A stretch of 35,528 nucleotides of DNA, from positions 1 through 35,528 of the forward strand of contig JAOTVA010000021.1 of assembly GCA_029863645.1 (NCBI GenBank). The letters are read 5' to 3'. This DNA comes from Gemmatimonadota bacterium (lineage in GTDB: Bacteria; Gemmatimonadota; Gemmatimonadetes; Longimicrobiales; Gaopeijiaceae). The notes below the pieces were generated by a model, which did no database searches, was not told the DNA's origin, and saw nothing but the letters and a program-made list of their open reading frames with translations. Both the position numbers and the translations under genes were made by a program. This document shows, one piece after another, positions 16,503-24,083 of the stretch. The first letter of the stretch is position 1, and the number at the start of each line of letters is the position of its first letter.

Positions 16503-17765
16503 ATGAGGCGCTCTACGCTTGGACAAGCACGGGGAACCGTGCTGGGATCGTTCATCCTGATTGCGCTCGCGGGCTGCGCGGAGCAAGGGGCGCCTGGCGA
16601 TCCCCAAAGCTCGGTCACGGCCGCGTTGGAAGCCTGCCAGTTCAGGTCCGCTGACAAGATGGACTGTTACGAGGCCCGCCTGCTGGAGGAGCTCGACGCT
16701 GCTGGGCTCCCGGCTGCCCTCGCCATGCTGGAGGCGGTCTCGCATGTGGACGCGGACGTCGAGCGAGAAGGCCACGTCTACGCGCACGGGATCGGGATTC
16801 GGGCCTACTCCCCGGATCGGACGCTCACCGACGTCTTCCGGCAGTGCACCGTCCTGTTCCAGTCCGGGTGCTATCACGGCGTGATTCAGGCGGAGTTCAT
16901 GGCCAATGGTGTCGCCGATCGCCCGACGGTCAGCGAGCTCTGTCAGCCGTATGACACCGCCGAGGACCGATGGCTGTTCTTCCAGTGCCTGCACGGACTC
17001 GGGCACGCCCTCGTGATGTACTACGGCCACAACCTCCCGCGTGCGCTCGAAGATTGCGACTACCTGACTTCGTCCTGGAACCGTGAGTCCTGCTACGGCG
17101 GGGCGTTCATGGAAAACGTCATCAGCGTCACGAATCCGCATCACCCGGCGTCGGAGTTGGAGCCCTCGGGGACATCCGAGATGGGGAGTGGCGGTCCTGC
17201 CGAAGAGGGTGACCACGAGCACGCAACGATGACTTCACCCGAGAGCCTAGCTCCGTGGGAGCCGCTGAAGGCCGACGATCTCCACTACCCGTGCTCCGTG
17301 CTCCCGGAACGCTATCTCAGCGCCTGCTACATGATGCAGACGTCGGCGATCCTTTGGGAAAACGGGGAAGACGTCGCCGGGGCCTCTGAGACGTGCGGTC
17401 AGGCTCCCGAAGCCTGGCGGCGGACATGCTTCCAGAGCTTGGGCCGAGACCTGAGCGCTCGGACGGCCCAGCGGCCTGAGCCCTCGTTGGCTGAATGTCA
17501 GAAGACACCGGAGGAATACCGAGCGTGGTGCTACGTCGGACTCGTCAAGAACTTCGTGGACCTCACCGCGACGACGGAATCGGCCTTCTCCTTTTGCGGG
17601 CTCGTGGAGGACTTCGCGCGAAGTCAATGCTACGAGGCGGTCGGCGAACAGATCTGGACCCTTTACGGCACTCCGACTGAGCGAAGCGCCGCCTGTGCCG
17701 TGATCGAGCCGTCCGAGCTGCGCCGGGCCTGCCTGGCTGGTGCGCGGGTGCAGGCGGGCCGGTAA
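16503..17765 (+). CDS. Cys-pair repeat lipoprotein
   Basis: Start ATG 16503 follows GAGGAG and leads into a lipoprotein signal (lipobox ALAGC, Cys25), giving 420 residues. Apart from the lipobox, all 18 cysteines fall into nine pairs at residues 45/55, 115/123, 147/162, 185/197, 264/275, 298/309, 332/343, 365/376 and 398/410. Most pairs fit C-x(10-11)-C-[YF]-x(3)-[GA]. This predicts tandem disulfide-closed helical hairpins in the periplasm. Several histidines cluster in pairs 2 and 3 (AHGIGI, CYHGV, CLHGLGHAL), which could bind metal or haem. An acidic, His-containing insert (about residues 215-255) breaks the series. I do not recognise a named family. Confidence 0.82.
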   Translation: MRRSTLGQARGTVLGSFILIALAGCAEQGAPGDPQSSVTAALEACQFRSADKMDCYEARLLEELDAAGLPAALAMLEAVSHVDADVEREGHVYAHGIGIRAYSPDRTLTDVFRQCTVLFQSGCYHGVIQAEFMANGVADRPTVSELCQPYDTAEDRWLFFQCLHGLGHALVMYYGHNLPRALEDCDYLTSSWNRESCYGGAFMENVISVTNPHHPASELEPSGTSEMGSGGPAEEGDHEHATMTSPESLAPWEPLKADDLHYPCSVLPERYLSACYMMQTSAILWENGEDVAGASETCGQAPEAWRRTCFQSLGRDLSARTAQRPEPSLAECQKTPEEYRAWCYVGLVKNFVDLTATTESAFSFCGLVEDFARSQCYEAVGEQIWTLYGTPTERSAACAVIEPSELRRACLAGARVQAGR

Positions 17766-17788
17766 CCGAGACAGGCGGTACTCGGTAC

Positions 17789-20356
17789 TCACAGTCGCGA
17801 GGGCGAGAACACCTCTTCGTAGCGTTCGACCCCGTTCGCCGTCCCACAGATATAGAGCGCGTCGTCTTGCGAGAGTCGGAACTCAGCCGGGAAATCCATG
17901 CGGACCCGTTTCTCCCGCTCCACCGCAACGATCGTGCAGCCCGTGCGCTCTCGAATCCGCTCCGCGACCGGGTTTTTTCCGACGAGCCTCCCCGGACCGA
18001 CCTTTACGAGCTTGATGCGGGCCTGCAGGGAGACGGTCTCCCCCAGGACGTGGTGTGCGAGCAGCTGTCCGGAGACTTGGCTCACGGAGAGCGTGTGGTC
18101 CGCGCCGGCGTTTCGGATACGCGCGACATTGGCGGCTGAAGAGGTGCCGGCGATGATCGGAATGTCCGGAGCGAAGTCGCGGAGAAGCGTCGCCGCAACG
18201 ACCGTTTCGCTGTCTGTGTCGAGAGCGAGTACGACGACTCGTGTCTCGGCTAGCGGTAGGCGCTCCAGCACGCCCGGATCGACGATGTCGCCCACGATGT
18301 CGACGCCCGGACTCTCCACCGGATGGACGACGACGACTTCTTCGTTCACTGCGTTGAGGATCTCCGCGATCTTCTGCCCGAGGCTCCCATAGCCGATGAC
18401 CACCGTCTTCCCTTGCTGCCTGATAGGCCGGGCCATTTCGTTGAGCTTCTCGATGCTCTCCGGTGTCCCCACGGCGACCAGGATGGTGCCCGGGGAGATG
18501 ATCTCGTCCGGGGCCGGCGGCGAGTGAAGCGTCATGTCCCTCCATTGGCCGACGACGTTCGCCCCCGTTCGGGTGCGCACCTCCGACTCGGCAAGCGTGG
18601 TCCCTGCCAGCGCGCCGGCATCGTGCACCCGTAGCTCCGCCACTTCGAGCAGCTCGCTCAGGGGCCGGACGCCTGTCACGCGGGGACCGATCTTGGCACT
18701 GGCCCGGGCGCAGAGGGCAGCCGCGAGCACGTGAGTCGGAATGAAGGTCACGTTGACGCCCGCGACCATCAGCGCCGAGCGGCGACGCGGATCCTCCATC
18801 ATCGCGATGATCGGACCTTCGAATCCGACTTCGCGAGCGCTTAGTGCGAGCAAGACGTTGTTCTCGTCTTCGCCGTTCAGCACCAGCGTACGGGCATCGG
18901 CAAGCGCACCGAGTTCCAAGTCCTGAACGGACTCGGCGTGCACAACGTTCCGACCGCGCTCATGGAGCCGCCGCGCACGCGCCTCGTCCTCCTCGACCAC
19001 CACATACGGGGTGCCGAGTCGCTCGATATCGCTCAGGAGGGACTCCACCCCGGGACCGTACCCGTAGATCACCACACGGTCATGGACGTCAGTGAGCGCG
19101 CGCGGCAGCCGTCCCCCCAAGCGCTCAATGAAGGGGGCCGCACCAAATTTGTCCGGTAGTAGGACGCCGACCCCACCTCCCCCCGCGAGCCGCGCCACCC
19201 TGCCTGAGAGCAGTACTGAGCACCCCTTGAGCGCGAGCGGAGTGAAGAGGTTGAGAACGAAGGCGGTGAAGATCAGAACCGAGAAGACGGAGGCGTCGAT
19301 GGCGCCCTGGGCCAGTGCCAGCGAGGCGACGATGAACGCCAACTCGGCCCGACCGCACATGCCGACGCCAACGGTCAGGGCTTCAAAACGCGACAAACCC
19401 ATGCGACGCGCCATGCCACCCGCACTCGCGATTTGACCCACGATCACACCCAGGGTCAGAAGGACGAGGAAGGCCACCTCCGCTCCGCTGATGTCGAACG
19501 TGACGGAGAAGCCCAGGGAGATGAAGAAGATGGGTCCCAGGAACGAATAGGCGATCCCGTAGGAGCGATCCGCCACGACCCGTACGAGGTTCGGGTGCGC
19601 CACCTCATCCTCGAAGAACAGGCCGGCCAGATAGGCCCCGAGGATCATGTGCAGTCCGATGGCTTCGGCGAAGACGCCCGCACCGATGGCTACCATCAGC
19701 ACGAAGGTGAAGCCCTTGCCTCCTTCCGCACGAAATGGGAGCGTGAGCCTCGGATAGACGAACCGGCCGACGAGCCCGGCCAGGCCGAAGAAGGCCACCA
19801 CCTTGGCCAAATTGAGGGCGACGTCCACCGCCCCGAATGAACCGCTCGACAACGTGCCGATCACGAGGCCGAAGAACACCAGCGTCAGGATGTCATCGAT
19901 CACGCAGCTCGCGACGATCACGCGGGCGAGGCGCGTATCGGCCAGCCCGAGATCCTTGAGGGTCTTCAGGGTGACCACGACGGCGGTAGCGGTCATCGTG
20001 AGACCGACGAACGTCGCGCCGACCGGACTCAGGCCGAAGGCCGTCGCTACGCCGAAGGCGACCACGAAAGGCACCAGGGCACCCACCACGGCGACCCCGA
20101 TCGAGCGCTTCAGCGCGTCGAAAAACTCCCGCGGCTGGGTTTCTACCCCGGCGTGGAACATGAGGAAGAAGATTCCGATCTCGGCCAGGAGCGTGATCGC
20201 CTCACTGGGCTCGATCAGGCCGAAGACAGCCGGTCCCACCAGCACCCCAACGATGAGCTCTCCCATGATGGTGGGGAGGCCCAGCGGGCGCAACGTAACC
20301 GCGACCAGCCAGATACCGGCCAGGAGGATCAGCAGATCTATCGCGATATCATGCAT
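17789..20356 (-). CDS. CPA2-type cation:proton antiporter with two RCK modules
   Basis: The protein has 855 residues. Residues 1-390 form a Kef/CPA2 antiporter membrane domain with about 12 helices and the conserved VIDDILTL (Asp154-Asp155). A cytosolic part carries two full TrkA-type regulatory modules. The first nucleotide-binding domain starts near 427 (VVIYGYGPGVESLL), the first TrkA-C domain near 560-640, the second nucleotide-binding domain near 650 (VVIGYGSLGQKIAEIL), and a final TrkA-C domain lies at the C-terminus (LVKVGPGRLVGKNPV). Such proteins exchange K+ or Na+ for H+ and are gated by NAD(H) or nucleotides. Most Kef relatives have one module, so two in tandem is less usual. It starts at ATG 20356 and is convergent with the Cys-pair lipoprotein. 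Confidence 0.94.
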   Translation of the reverse strand: MHDIAIDLLILLAGIWLVAVTLRPLGLPTIMGELIVGVLVGPAVFGLIEPSEAITLLAEIGIFFLMFHAGVETQPREFFDALKRSIGVAVVGALVPFVVAFGVATAFGLSPVGATFVGLTMTATAVVVTLKTLKDLGLADTRLARVIVASCVIDDILTLVFFGLVIGTLSSGSFGAVDVALNLAKVVAFFGLAGLVGRFVYPRLTLPFRAEGGKGFTFVLMVAIGAGVFAEAIGLHMILGAYLAGLFFEDEVAHPNLVRVVADRSYGIAYSFLGPIFFISLGFSVTFDISGAEVAFLVLLTLGVIVGQIASAGGMARRMGLSRFEALTVGVGMCGRAELAFIVASLALAQGAIDASVFSVLIFTAFVLNLFTPLALKGCSVLLSGRVARLAGGGGVGVLLPDKFGAAPFIERLGGRLPRALTDVHDRVVIYGYGPGVESLLSDIERLGTPYVVVEEDEARARRLHERGRNVVHAESVQDLELGALADARTLVLNGEDENNVLLALSAREVGFEGPIIAMMEDPRRRSALMVAGVNVTFIPTHVLAAALCARASAKIGPRVTGVRPLSELLEVAELRVHDAGALAGTTLAESEVRTRTGANVVGQWRDMTLHSPPAPDEIISPGTILVAVGTPESIEKLNEMARPIRQQGKTVVIGYGSLGQKIAEILNAVNEEVVVVHPVESPGVDIVGDIVDPGVLERLPLAETRVVVLALDTDSETVVAATLLRDFAPDIPIIAGTSSAANVARIRNAGADHTLSVSQVSGQLLAHHVLGETVSLQARIKLVKVGPGRLVGKNPVAERIRERTGCTIVAVEREKRVRMDFPAEFRLSQDDALYICGTANGVERYEEVFSPSRL

Positions 20357-20444
20357 ACACTGGGTCCAGCCCGGAGTCCGTGCCGGCTAGGGTGCCCTTT
20401 TCTCCTTCCCTGGGCCAGATGGTGGCCCTGATCGCACCGTTGAT

Positions 20445-20482
20445 GAGGCGCTCCGTCCCGCCGAGCCGAAACCGAGCGCCTC
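20445..20482. terminator. Long-loop hairpin below the alpha/beta-hydrolase gene
   Basis: GAGGCGCTC at 20445-20453 pairs perfectly with GAGCGCCTC at 20474-20482, leaving a 20-base loop, seven bases past the hydrolase stop on the minus strand. A second perfect hairpin, GGGCCA with TGGCCC, lies at 20412-20428. There is no T-tract. These may slow or end transcription before the antiporter gene, or act in its leader. Confidence 0.4.
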
Positions 20483-20488
20483 GTCCTT

Positions 20489-21292
20489 CTACTGGAGGAG
20501 ACCGTGCGTCGTGTACCACGAGCGAATCCGGCCCAAGACAGTGGCAAACTGAGGCACCAAGCCATGGCCCGCACCGGGATAGACGACGAGTTCGCGCAGG
20601 ACGGATGAAGCGCTCAGGATCGAATCCAGGCGCTGATCGGCGGTGAGCGGCACGGTCGTGTCGCGGTCACCGTGGTGCATCTGGTACGGTGCGCGAATCC
20701 CCCGCGCCTGCGCCTCCGTGGTCGAATAGGGCACGCCGACGCCGCCCGCGGTGTGAGAGGCCACGATGAAGTCGTTCGGATACGTTCCGACGAGCGCCGC
20801 GGTTACGAAGGCGCCCATGCTATGACCGTGAGCCGCTACTCTACTCCTGTCTACGTAGCCAAGACTCGCGAGGATCTCGCGGCACTTCGCTGCGCGGAGC
20901 ACATTCGCTTGACTCGCCCCCCAATCGGCCATCGCGGACGTCCCCGGCGATCCACTCGGGACACCCCCTCCTGAGTGAGTGTAGTTCGTTGCGATCGCCA
21001 CGAGACCCCAGGAGATCATCTCTTCCGAGAGCGATTGGAAATCGTCCGCGCCGCCATCCAGCCCGTGACTCAGAATGATTGCCGGAAACGGCCCAATCCC
21101 CGGAGGCTTAAATAGGGTCCCCTGCAGGTCGTACGCGACTCCGCCCACCACGTCCCGGTAGGTCCAGGTCGCCCCACCGGGTGACGACGGATCACCGGAG
21201 ACTTCGAGCCCGGCGAGGGGATCCGCAGGGGCGGCGGGGTCTCCACCGCATGCGACCGAGAGCAAGGCAGCCGCGGCCGTGGCCGCAAGCAT
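20489..21292 (-). CDS. Alpha/beta-hydrolase lipoprotein (dienelactone-hydrolase/PETase-like)
   Basis: Start ATG 21292 is preceded by GGGGGCGG and gives a compact lipoprotein signal, AATAAAALLSVAC. A GTG at 21355 would add 21 polar residues. The hydrolase fold is complete: oxyanion region ILSHGLDGGADDF, nucleophile elbow GHSMG, Asp in HHGDRDTTVP, and His in GAGHGLVPQF. Chlorophyllase- and polyester-hydrolase-like proteins share this arrangement. The likely role is an esterase on the outer face of a membrane; the substrate is unknown. The gene marks the left edge of the accessory-looking stretch. Confidence 0.88.
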   Translation of the reverse strand: MLAATAAAALLSVACGGDPAAPADPLAGLEVSGDPSSPGGATWTYRDVVGGVAYDLQGTLFKPPGIGPFPAIILSHGLDGGADDFQSLSEEMISWGLVAIATNYTHSGGGVPSGSPGTSAMADWGASQANVLRAAKCREILASLGYVDRSRVAAHGHSMGAFVTAALVGTYPNDFIVASHTAGGVGVPYSTTEAQARGIRAPYQMHHGDRDTTVPLTADQRLDSILSASSVLRELVVYPGAGHGLVPQFATVLGRIRSWYTTHGLLQ

Positions 21293-21355
21293 CCGCCCCC
21301 GCCAGACATTGGGTTGAGTCAACTTGTCTCCTGCCGTTCGCCTTCTCGTCGTCAC

Positions 21356-21812
21356 GCGGCTCCGGGACCACAGAGGCTCAGGGGTCGAAACCAGGTGTCG
21401 CGTTTCTGGTGCGCAAACTGCCGATCACGCCCCGCCGACACCAGCGACGGCCCCAGAACACCACGCTCACGATGATCACGGAGACGAAGACCGTGATCGC
21501 CCCCCCTATTGCAGGCTTCGTTTGAGATAGTGGTCTGGCTGGCTCTCACGGATGCTCCCACGCTTGATCAAGAACTCGATGTACGGTCAAAGTCTGGGGG
21601 TTCCTGATATCGGACCGCACGAGCTACGACGAGCCGCCGCTTGCGCCCGCGGCACGATCTGCGACTATCGCCCCTAGCCGATGCTCACATCTGCCGCTTT
21701 GAATCGACACATACCCCCGGGGGGGACCTAAACAGCGGGGGGCGATGTCTGTGCTTAACAACACACATACTCCCAAGGACCACGACTAGCCGAAGTGGCA
21801 ATCTTCGTGGGG
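21356..21812. other. Gene-poor stretch with possible gene fragments
   Basis: No convincing complete gene is seen. On the minus strand near 21380-21530, one reading gives a hydrophobic run (AITVFVSVIIVSVVFWG) interrupted at a run of seven G, as if a membrane-protein gene had decayed. On the plus strand, ATG 21573 opens a 35-codon reading containing GPHELRRAAACARGT, which weakly resembles the HxLRR box of tyrosine recombinases. At 21701-21712 is GAATCGACACAT, also found twice near 23719-23743. A C5G7 run lies at about 21715-21726. Confidence 0.5.
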
Positions 21813-23144
21813 TTACCCAGTCGCGGAACTCAGTTGAGCCCCGTATGGACGAAAGCCTCCTCTCCGCACTACGGCCCAACCCACTGCCGCCCCGGCAGCT
21901 TGAACAAGGAAGTCCGTTACATCGAGGGTTCGCCCGGCCACGAGGATCTGCAAGAACTCGATTGCCGCCGCCAGGTAGATGGCCGGAACGAACGCTGATC
22001 GACTCCGCGACGTGAGCGGCCATACGGCGAGAAGGCCTCCAAGTGGTAGATAAAGGAGGAATGGCGCGGCCACGTCCACGACACTGAACATGTCCATTCG
22101 CATCCCGAGGGACCGAAGTGGAATCCACCACTCCGAAGTGACCTTCCCCAGGAGAGCGGTGGCGTTGGTTTCGGGGATGTACGGACGGAACGCCCAAGCC
22201 GCCAAGACTGCTACGTAGCCCAGGGTCAGCAGCCGTGGCCGATCCACCCCACGCACCCTTCGCGTGAACGCCGGAAGTGCGGCGGCCGACATCCACGCGC
22301 CGAACGCCACTGCACCGACGTGGACCAGGATCGCTCCCGCTTGGATTGGTATGCCGAGGACGCCGTGGGCCACTTCCACCGATACGAAGAGAAGCGTAGC
22401 TCCCACTCCTACTTCTAACGCAGCCTTTCGGTAGCCTCGGCCCGTCTCGTACAGCGCCGCCACCCCGAACACTCCCGCAGGGAAGAAGAGAAGAGCATCC
22501 CCGAGAGGAAGTTCCAGGAACGACCTCCACTCGAAGAGACTGACCGCGATTCCGAGTCTCTCCAGGACGCCTCCCGACACCGAGAGGGCCTGCTCCTGGC
22601 GGAAGAGCGGCACCAGGGCCTCTCCCGCGACGGCAGCACCATACGAGAGGGCGAACAGTGAGGCCGGAATCCCCACGAATGATCGGCCATCCACCCGACT
22701 CGCCAAGCCCAGGACTATGAAGACGAGCACGAGTGCACCCATGAGTGCCCCACCCGTGTTCGTAGCAAGGTCAAGGACACTCGCGGTGCGGTTATCGGAA
22801 AGAAGTTGGAGTACTTCAACCAGCAGGCTTATCCCCCCCCCTGTAAGGACCGCGTTCCGCAGAACCACCCAAGATCGGCCCGGAGCGGACGTGAGCATCC
22901 AAACGAGTCCCCAGCCCGCGAAGAGCGTCAGGTTCCTCGCACCATCCAGGACATCAACACCGGACATCGTCGGTCGAAGCATCCGCTGCAAACGCCCTGC
23001 CACGGCTGCCGGGTCTAGGTCTATGCGGAAGGCACTCAGGGTCGCCAAGAGGATGATTCCCAGATAGCCAAGCCGCACCGGCAGGCGGAGTCGTTCCACG
23101 CGAGCCGCGAGCCGGGTCGCCTCTGACTTACTCGCCTCATTCAC
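21813..23144 (-). CDS. VanZ-like multi-spanning membrane protein with two VanZ regions
   Basis: Start GTG 23144 gives 443 residues; there is no ribosome site and other starts are possible. About ten membrane helices are visible. Two parts look like VanZ domains: NLTLFAGWGLVWMLTS...LLVEVLQLLSDNRTASVLDLATNTGGALMG, and DVAAPFLLYLPLGG...AIEFLQILVAGRTLDVTDFLVQAAGAAVGW. Each has the Glu-x(2)-Gln then Arg-x(3)-x-Asp pattern of the family, so the gene looks like an internal duplication. VanZ proteins give low-level teicoplanin resistance in enterococci, but most members are of unknown role in the envelope. It lies between two sets of mobile-element traces. Confidence 0.82.
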   Translation of the reverse strand: MNEASKSEATRLAARVERLRLPVRLGYLGIILLATLSAFRIDLDPAAVAGRLQRMLRPTMSGVDVLDGARNLTLFAGWGLVWMLTSAPGRSWVVLRNAVLTGGGISLLVEVLQLLSDNRTASVLDLATNTGGALMGALVLVFIVLGLASRVDGRSFVGIPASLFALSYGAAVAGEALVPLFRQEQALSVSGGVLERLGIAVSLFEWRSFLELPLGDALLFFPAGVFGVAALYETGRGYRKAALEVGVGATLLFVSVEVAHGVLGIPIQAGAILVHVGAVAFGAWMSAAALPAFTRRVRGVDRPRLLTLGYVAVLAAWAFRPYIPETNATALLGKVTSEWWIPLRSLGMRMDMFSVVDVAAPFLLYLPLGGLLAVWPLTSRSRSAFVPAIYLAAAIEFLQILVAGRTLDVTDFLVQAAGAAVGWAVVRRGGFRPYGAQLSSATG

Positions 23145-23148
23145 GCGC

Positions 23149-23205
23149 TCAAGACGCCACCACGCCCATGAACCCGAGTGTCTCCCGCACGGCCTTGCCC
23201 GACAT
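23149..23205 (-). pseudogene. Truncated N-terminus of a common small-protein family
   Basis: ATG 23205 has a perfect AAGGAGG ribosome site, yet the reading stops after 18 residues (MSGKAVRETLGFMGVVAS). The peptide closely resembles the first residues of a widespread uncharacterised family that usually continues LIFVGxEIRQNT, with a membrane helix. The stop lies six bases before the VanZ GTG start. It is either a gene fragment left by deletion, or a leader peptide that feeds ribosomes to the VanZ gene. Confidence 0.45.
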
Positions 23206-23274
23206 ACGTCCTCCTTGTGGATGCTACAGGAGGCTGGGGAGCGGGAGGTGGGGAGGCAATGCGGGGAACGAGGC

Positions 23275-23430
23275 TTAGCGCGATTGTGCCTGGGCCAAGT
23301 CGGCGAGAAGGGCCTCCAGCGCCGCAATGATCGTCTCCCCCAGAGTCGCCAACAGATCGTCCACCCACCGCCGATACGCGAAGTACTTCACAGCGTTTAC
23401 TTCGTCAGGCGTGAGCGGGTCGGACCACAT
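23275..23430 (-). CDS. Possible small protein of 51 residues
   Basis: ATG 23430 is preceded by GGAAGAG at fair spacing. The sequence WSDPLTPDEVNAVKYFAYRRWVDDLL, then GETIIAALEALLADLAQAQ, looks like two amphipathic helices with normal residue use, more natural than the surrounding readings. It overlaps the start of the antisense integrase remnant. No family is recognised. It may be a genuine accessory-island gene or a fragment. Confidence 0.35.
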   Translation of the reverse strand: MWSDPLTPDEVNAVKYFAYRRWVDDLLATLGETIIAALEALLADLAQAQSR

Positions 23431-23703
23431 CGTCTCTTCCAGCGCCGAAGGACTCAAGCCGCTGCGCATCCCGGCATTTGGTGCGCGACTGGTGGGAGAA
23501 GGCCGAAGAGTTGGCCCAGCTAGAACCCAAGCGTGGCCGAGGATGGCACTCACTGAGGCGCAAGTTCGCCTCGGACCTAAAGAGCACGCCGTTGAAGACG
23601 CTTTGCGAGCCAGGTGGGTGGAAGACCCACCAGACGGTTCTGCTGTGCTGTCAGCAGGCGGACGAGCAAGAAATGAGGGAGGCCCTGTCGGCTCGAAGGC
23701 GAG
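23430..23703 (+). pseudogene. Tyrosine recombinase (integrase) C-terminal remnant, catalytic Tyr lost
   Basis: The frame has no proper start (only TTG 23478 or GTG 23481) and lacks the whole N-terminal DNA-binding half. What remains reads SRHLVRDWWEKAEELAQLEPKRGRGWHSLRRKFASDL, with the HxLRR box, then GGWKTHQTVLLCCQQADEQEMREAL. In relatives the last block reads as a Tyr in the CYQ triad. Here a TGT codon gives Cys at the nucleophile position, a single-base change from TAT. The open frame runs on without a stop into the tRNA gene. The remnant sits just beyond the tRNA-Ala 3' end, the classic place for an integrated element, and shows that an element once used or flanked this site. Confidence 0.8.
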
Positions 23704-23717
23704 CGTCCGGCATTGGC

Positions 23718-23743
23718 CGAATCGACACATCGAATCGACACAT
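23718..23743. repeat. Tandem 13-bp repeat, third copy core near 21701
   Basis: CGAATCGACACAT occurs twice back to back at 23718-23730 and 23731-23743, directly after the integrase remnant. Its 12-bp core GAATCGACACAT is also at 21701-21712, about 2 kb to the left in the same orientation, just after a possible second recombinase trace. It could be a remnant of a recombinase-binding arm or of an attachment region. Confidence 0.6.
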
Positions 23744-23814
23744 CGGTCCGATCCGCCCCAAAAGAACGCCCCGCTCAAGTCCGTCAACTCAAGCAGGGTT
23801 TCATCTTCCATCAG

Positions 23815-23887
23815 TGGAGCCAGCCAGGATCGAACTGGCGACCTCCTGCTTGCAAAGCAGGCGCTCTCCCAACTGAGCTATGGCCCC
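23815..23887 (-). tRNA. tRNA-Ala(UGC)
   Basis: The 73-nt reverse complement begins GGGGCCATAGCTCAG and ends GTTCGATCCTGGCTGGCTCCA. The acceptor stem GGGGCCA pairs with TGGCTCC (one G-U). The D-arm has AGCTCAGTTGGGAGAGC, the anticodon stem CCTGC/GCAGG encloses TTTGCAA with anticodon TGC, and the T-arm contains GTTCGATC. The discriminator base is A and CCA is not encoded. The 3' end faces the integrase remnant. Confidence 0.97.
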
Positions 23888-23897
23888 GTAAGGGACA

Positions 23898-23926
23898 AGT
23901 TTAGTGTCGTCCCGACCGCGCGTCAG
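23898..23926 (-). promoter_or_regulatory. Likely sigma-70 promoter of tRNA-Ala
   Basis: On the minus strand CTGACG (23921-23926) and TAAACT (23898-23903) are separated by 17 bases. Each matches four of six consensus positions. The -10 box ends ten bases before the mature 5' end, which would give a very short leader as is common for tRNA genes. Confidence 0.5.
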
Positions 23927-24083
23927 CAGTTCGGCGCCTGCGGGCTGTCGACCAAGGGCTCACCCCAGCCCGCTCCTCTACGACGAGGCGGTACAGTGCT
24001 CGGTGGTAGGTCCCGGCCAGGAGGCACTCGAGGAGGCGTTTTCGGCCAAGCCGGTGGGTGTGCATCCAGGTGAGAGCGATACG

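Noticed and set aside
21715-21726. C5G7 run as a G-quadruplex or regulatory element
   Set aside because: A single G-run cannot form a quadruplex and nothing else marks the site as functional.
23327-24073. Plus-strand reading of 248 codons spanning the tRNA
   Set aside because: It translates through a certain tRNA gene and the integrase remnant in the wrong frame.
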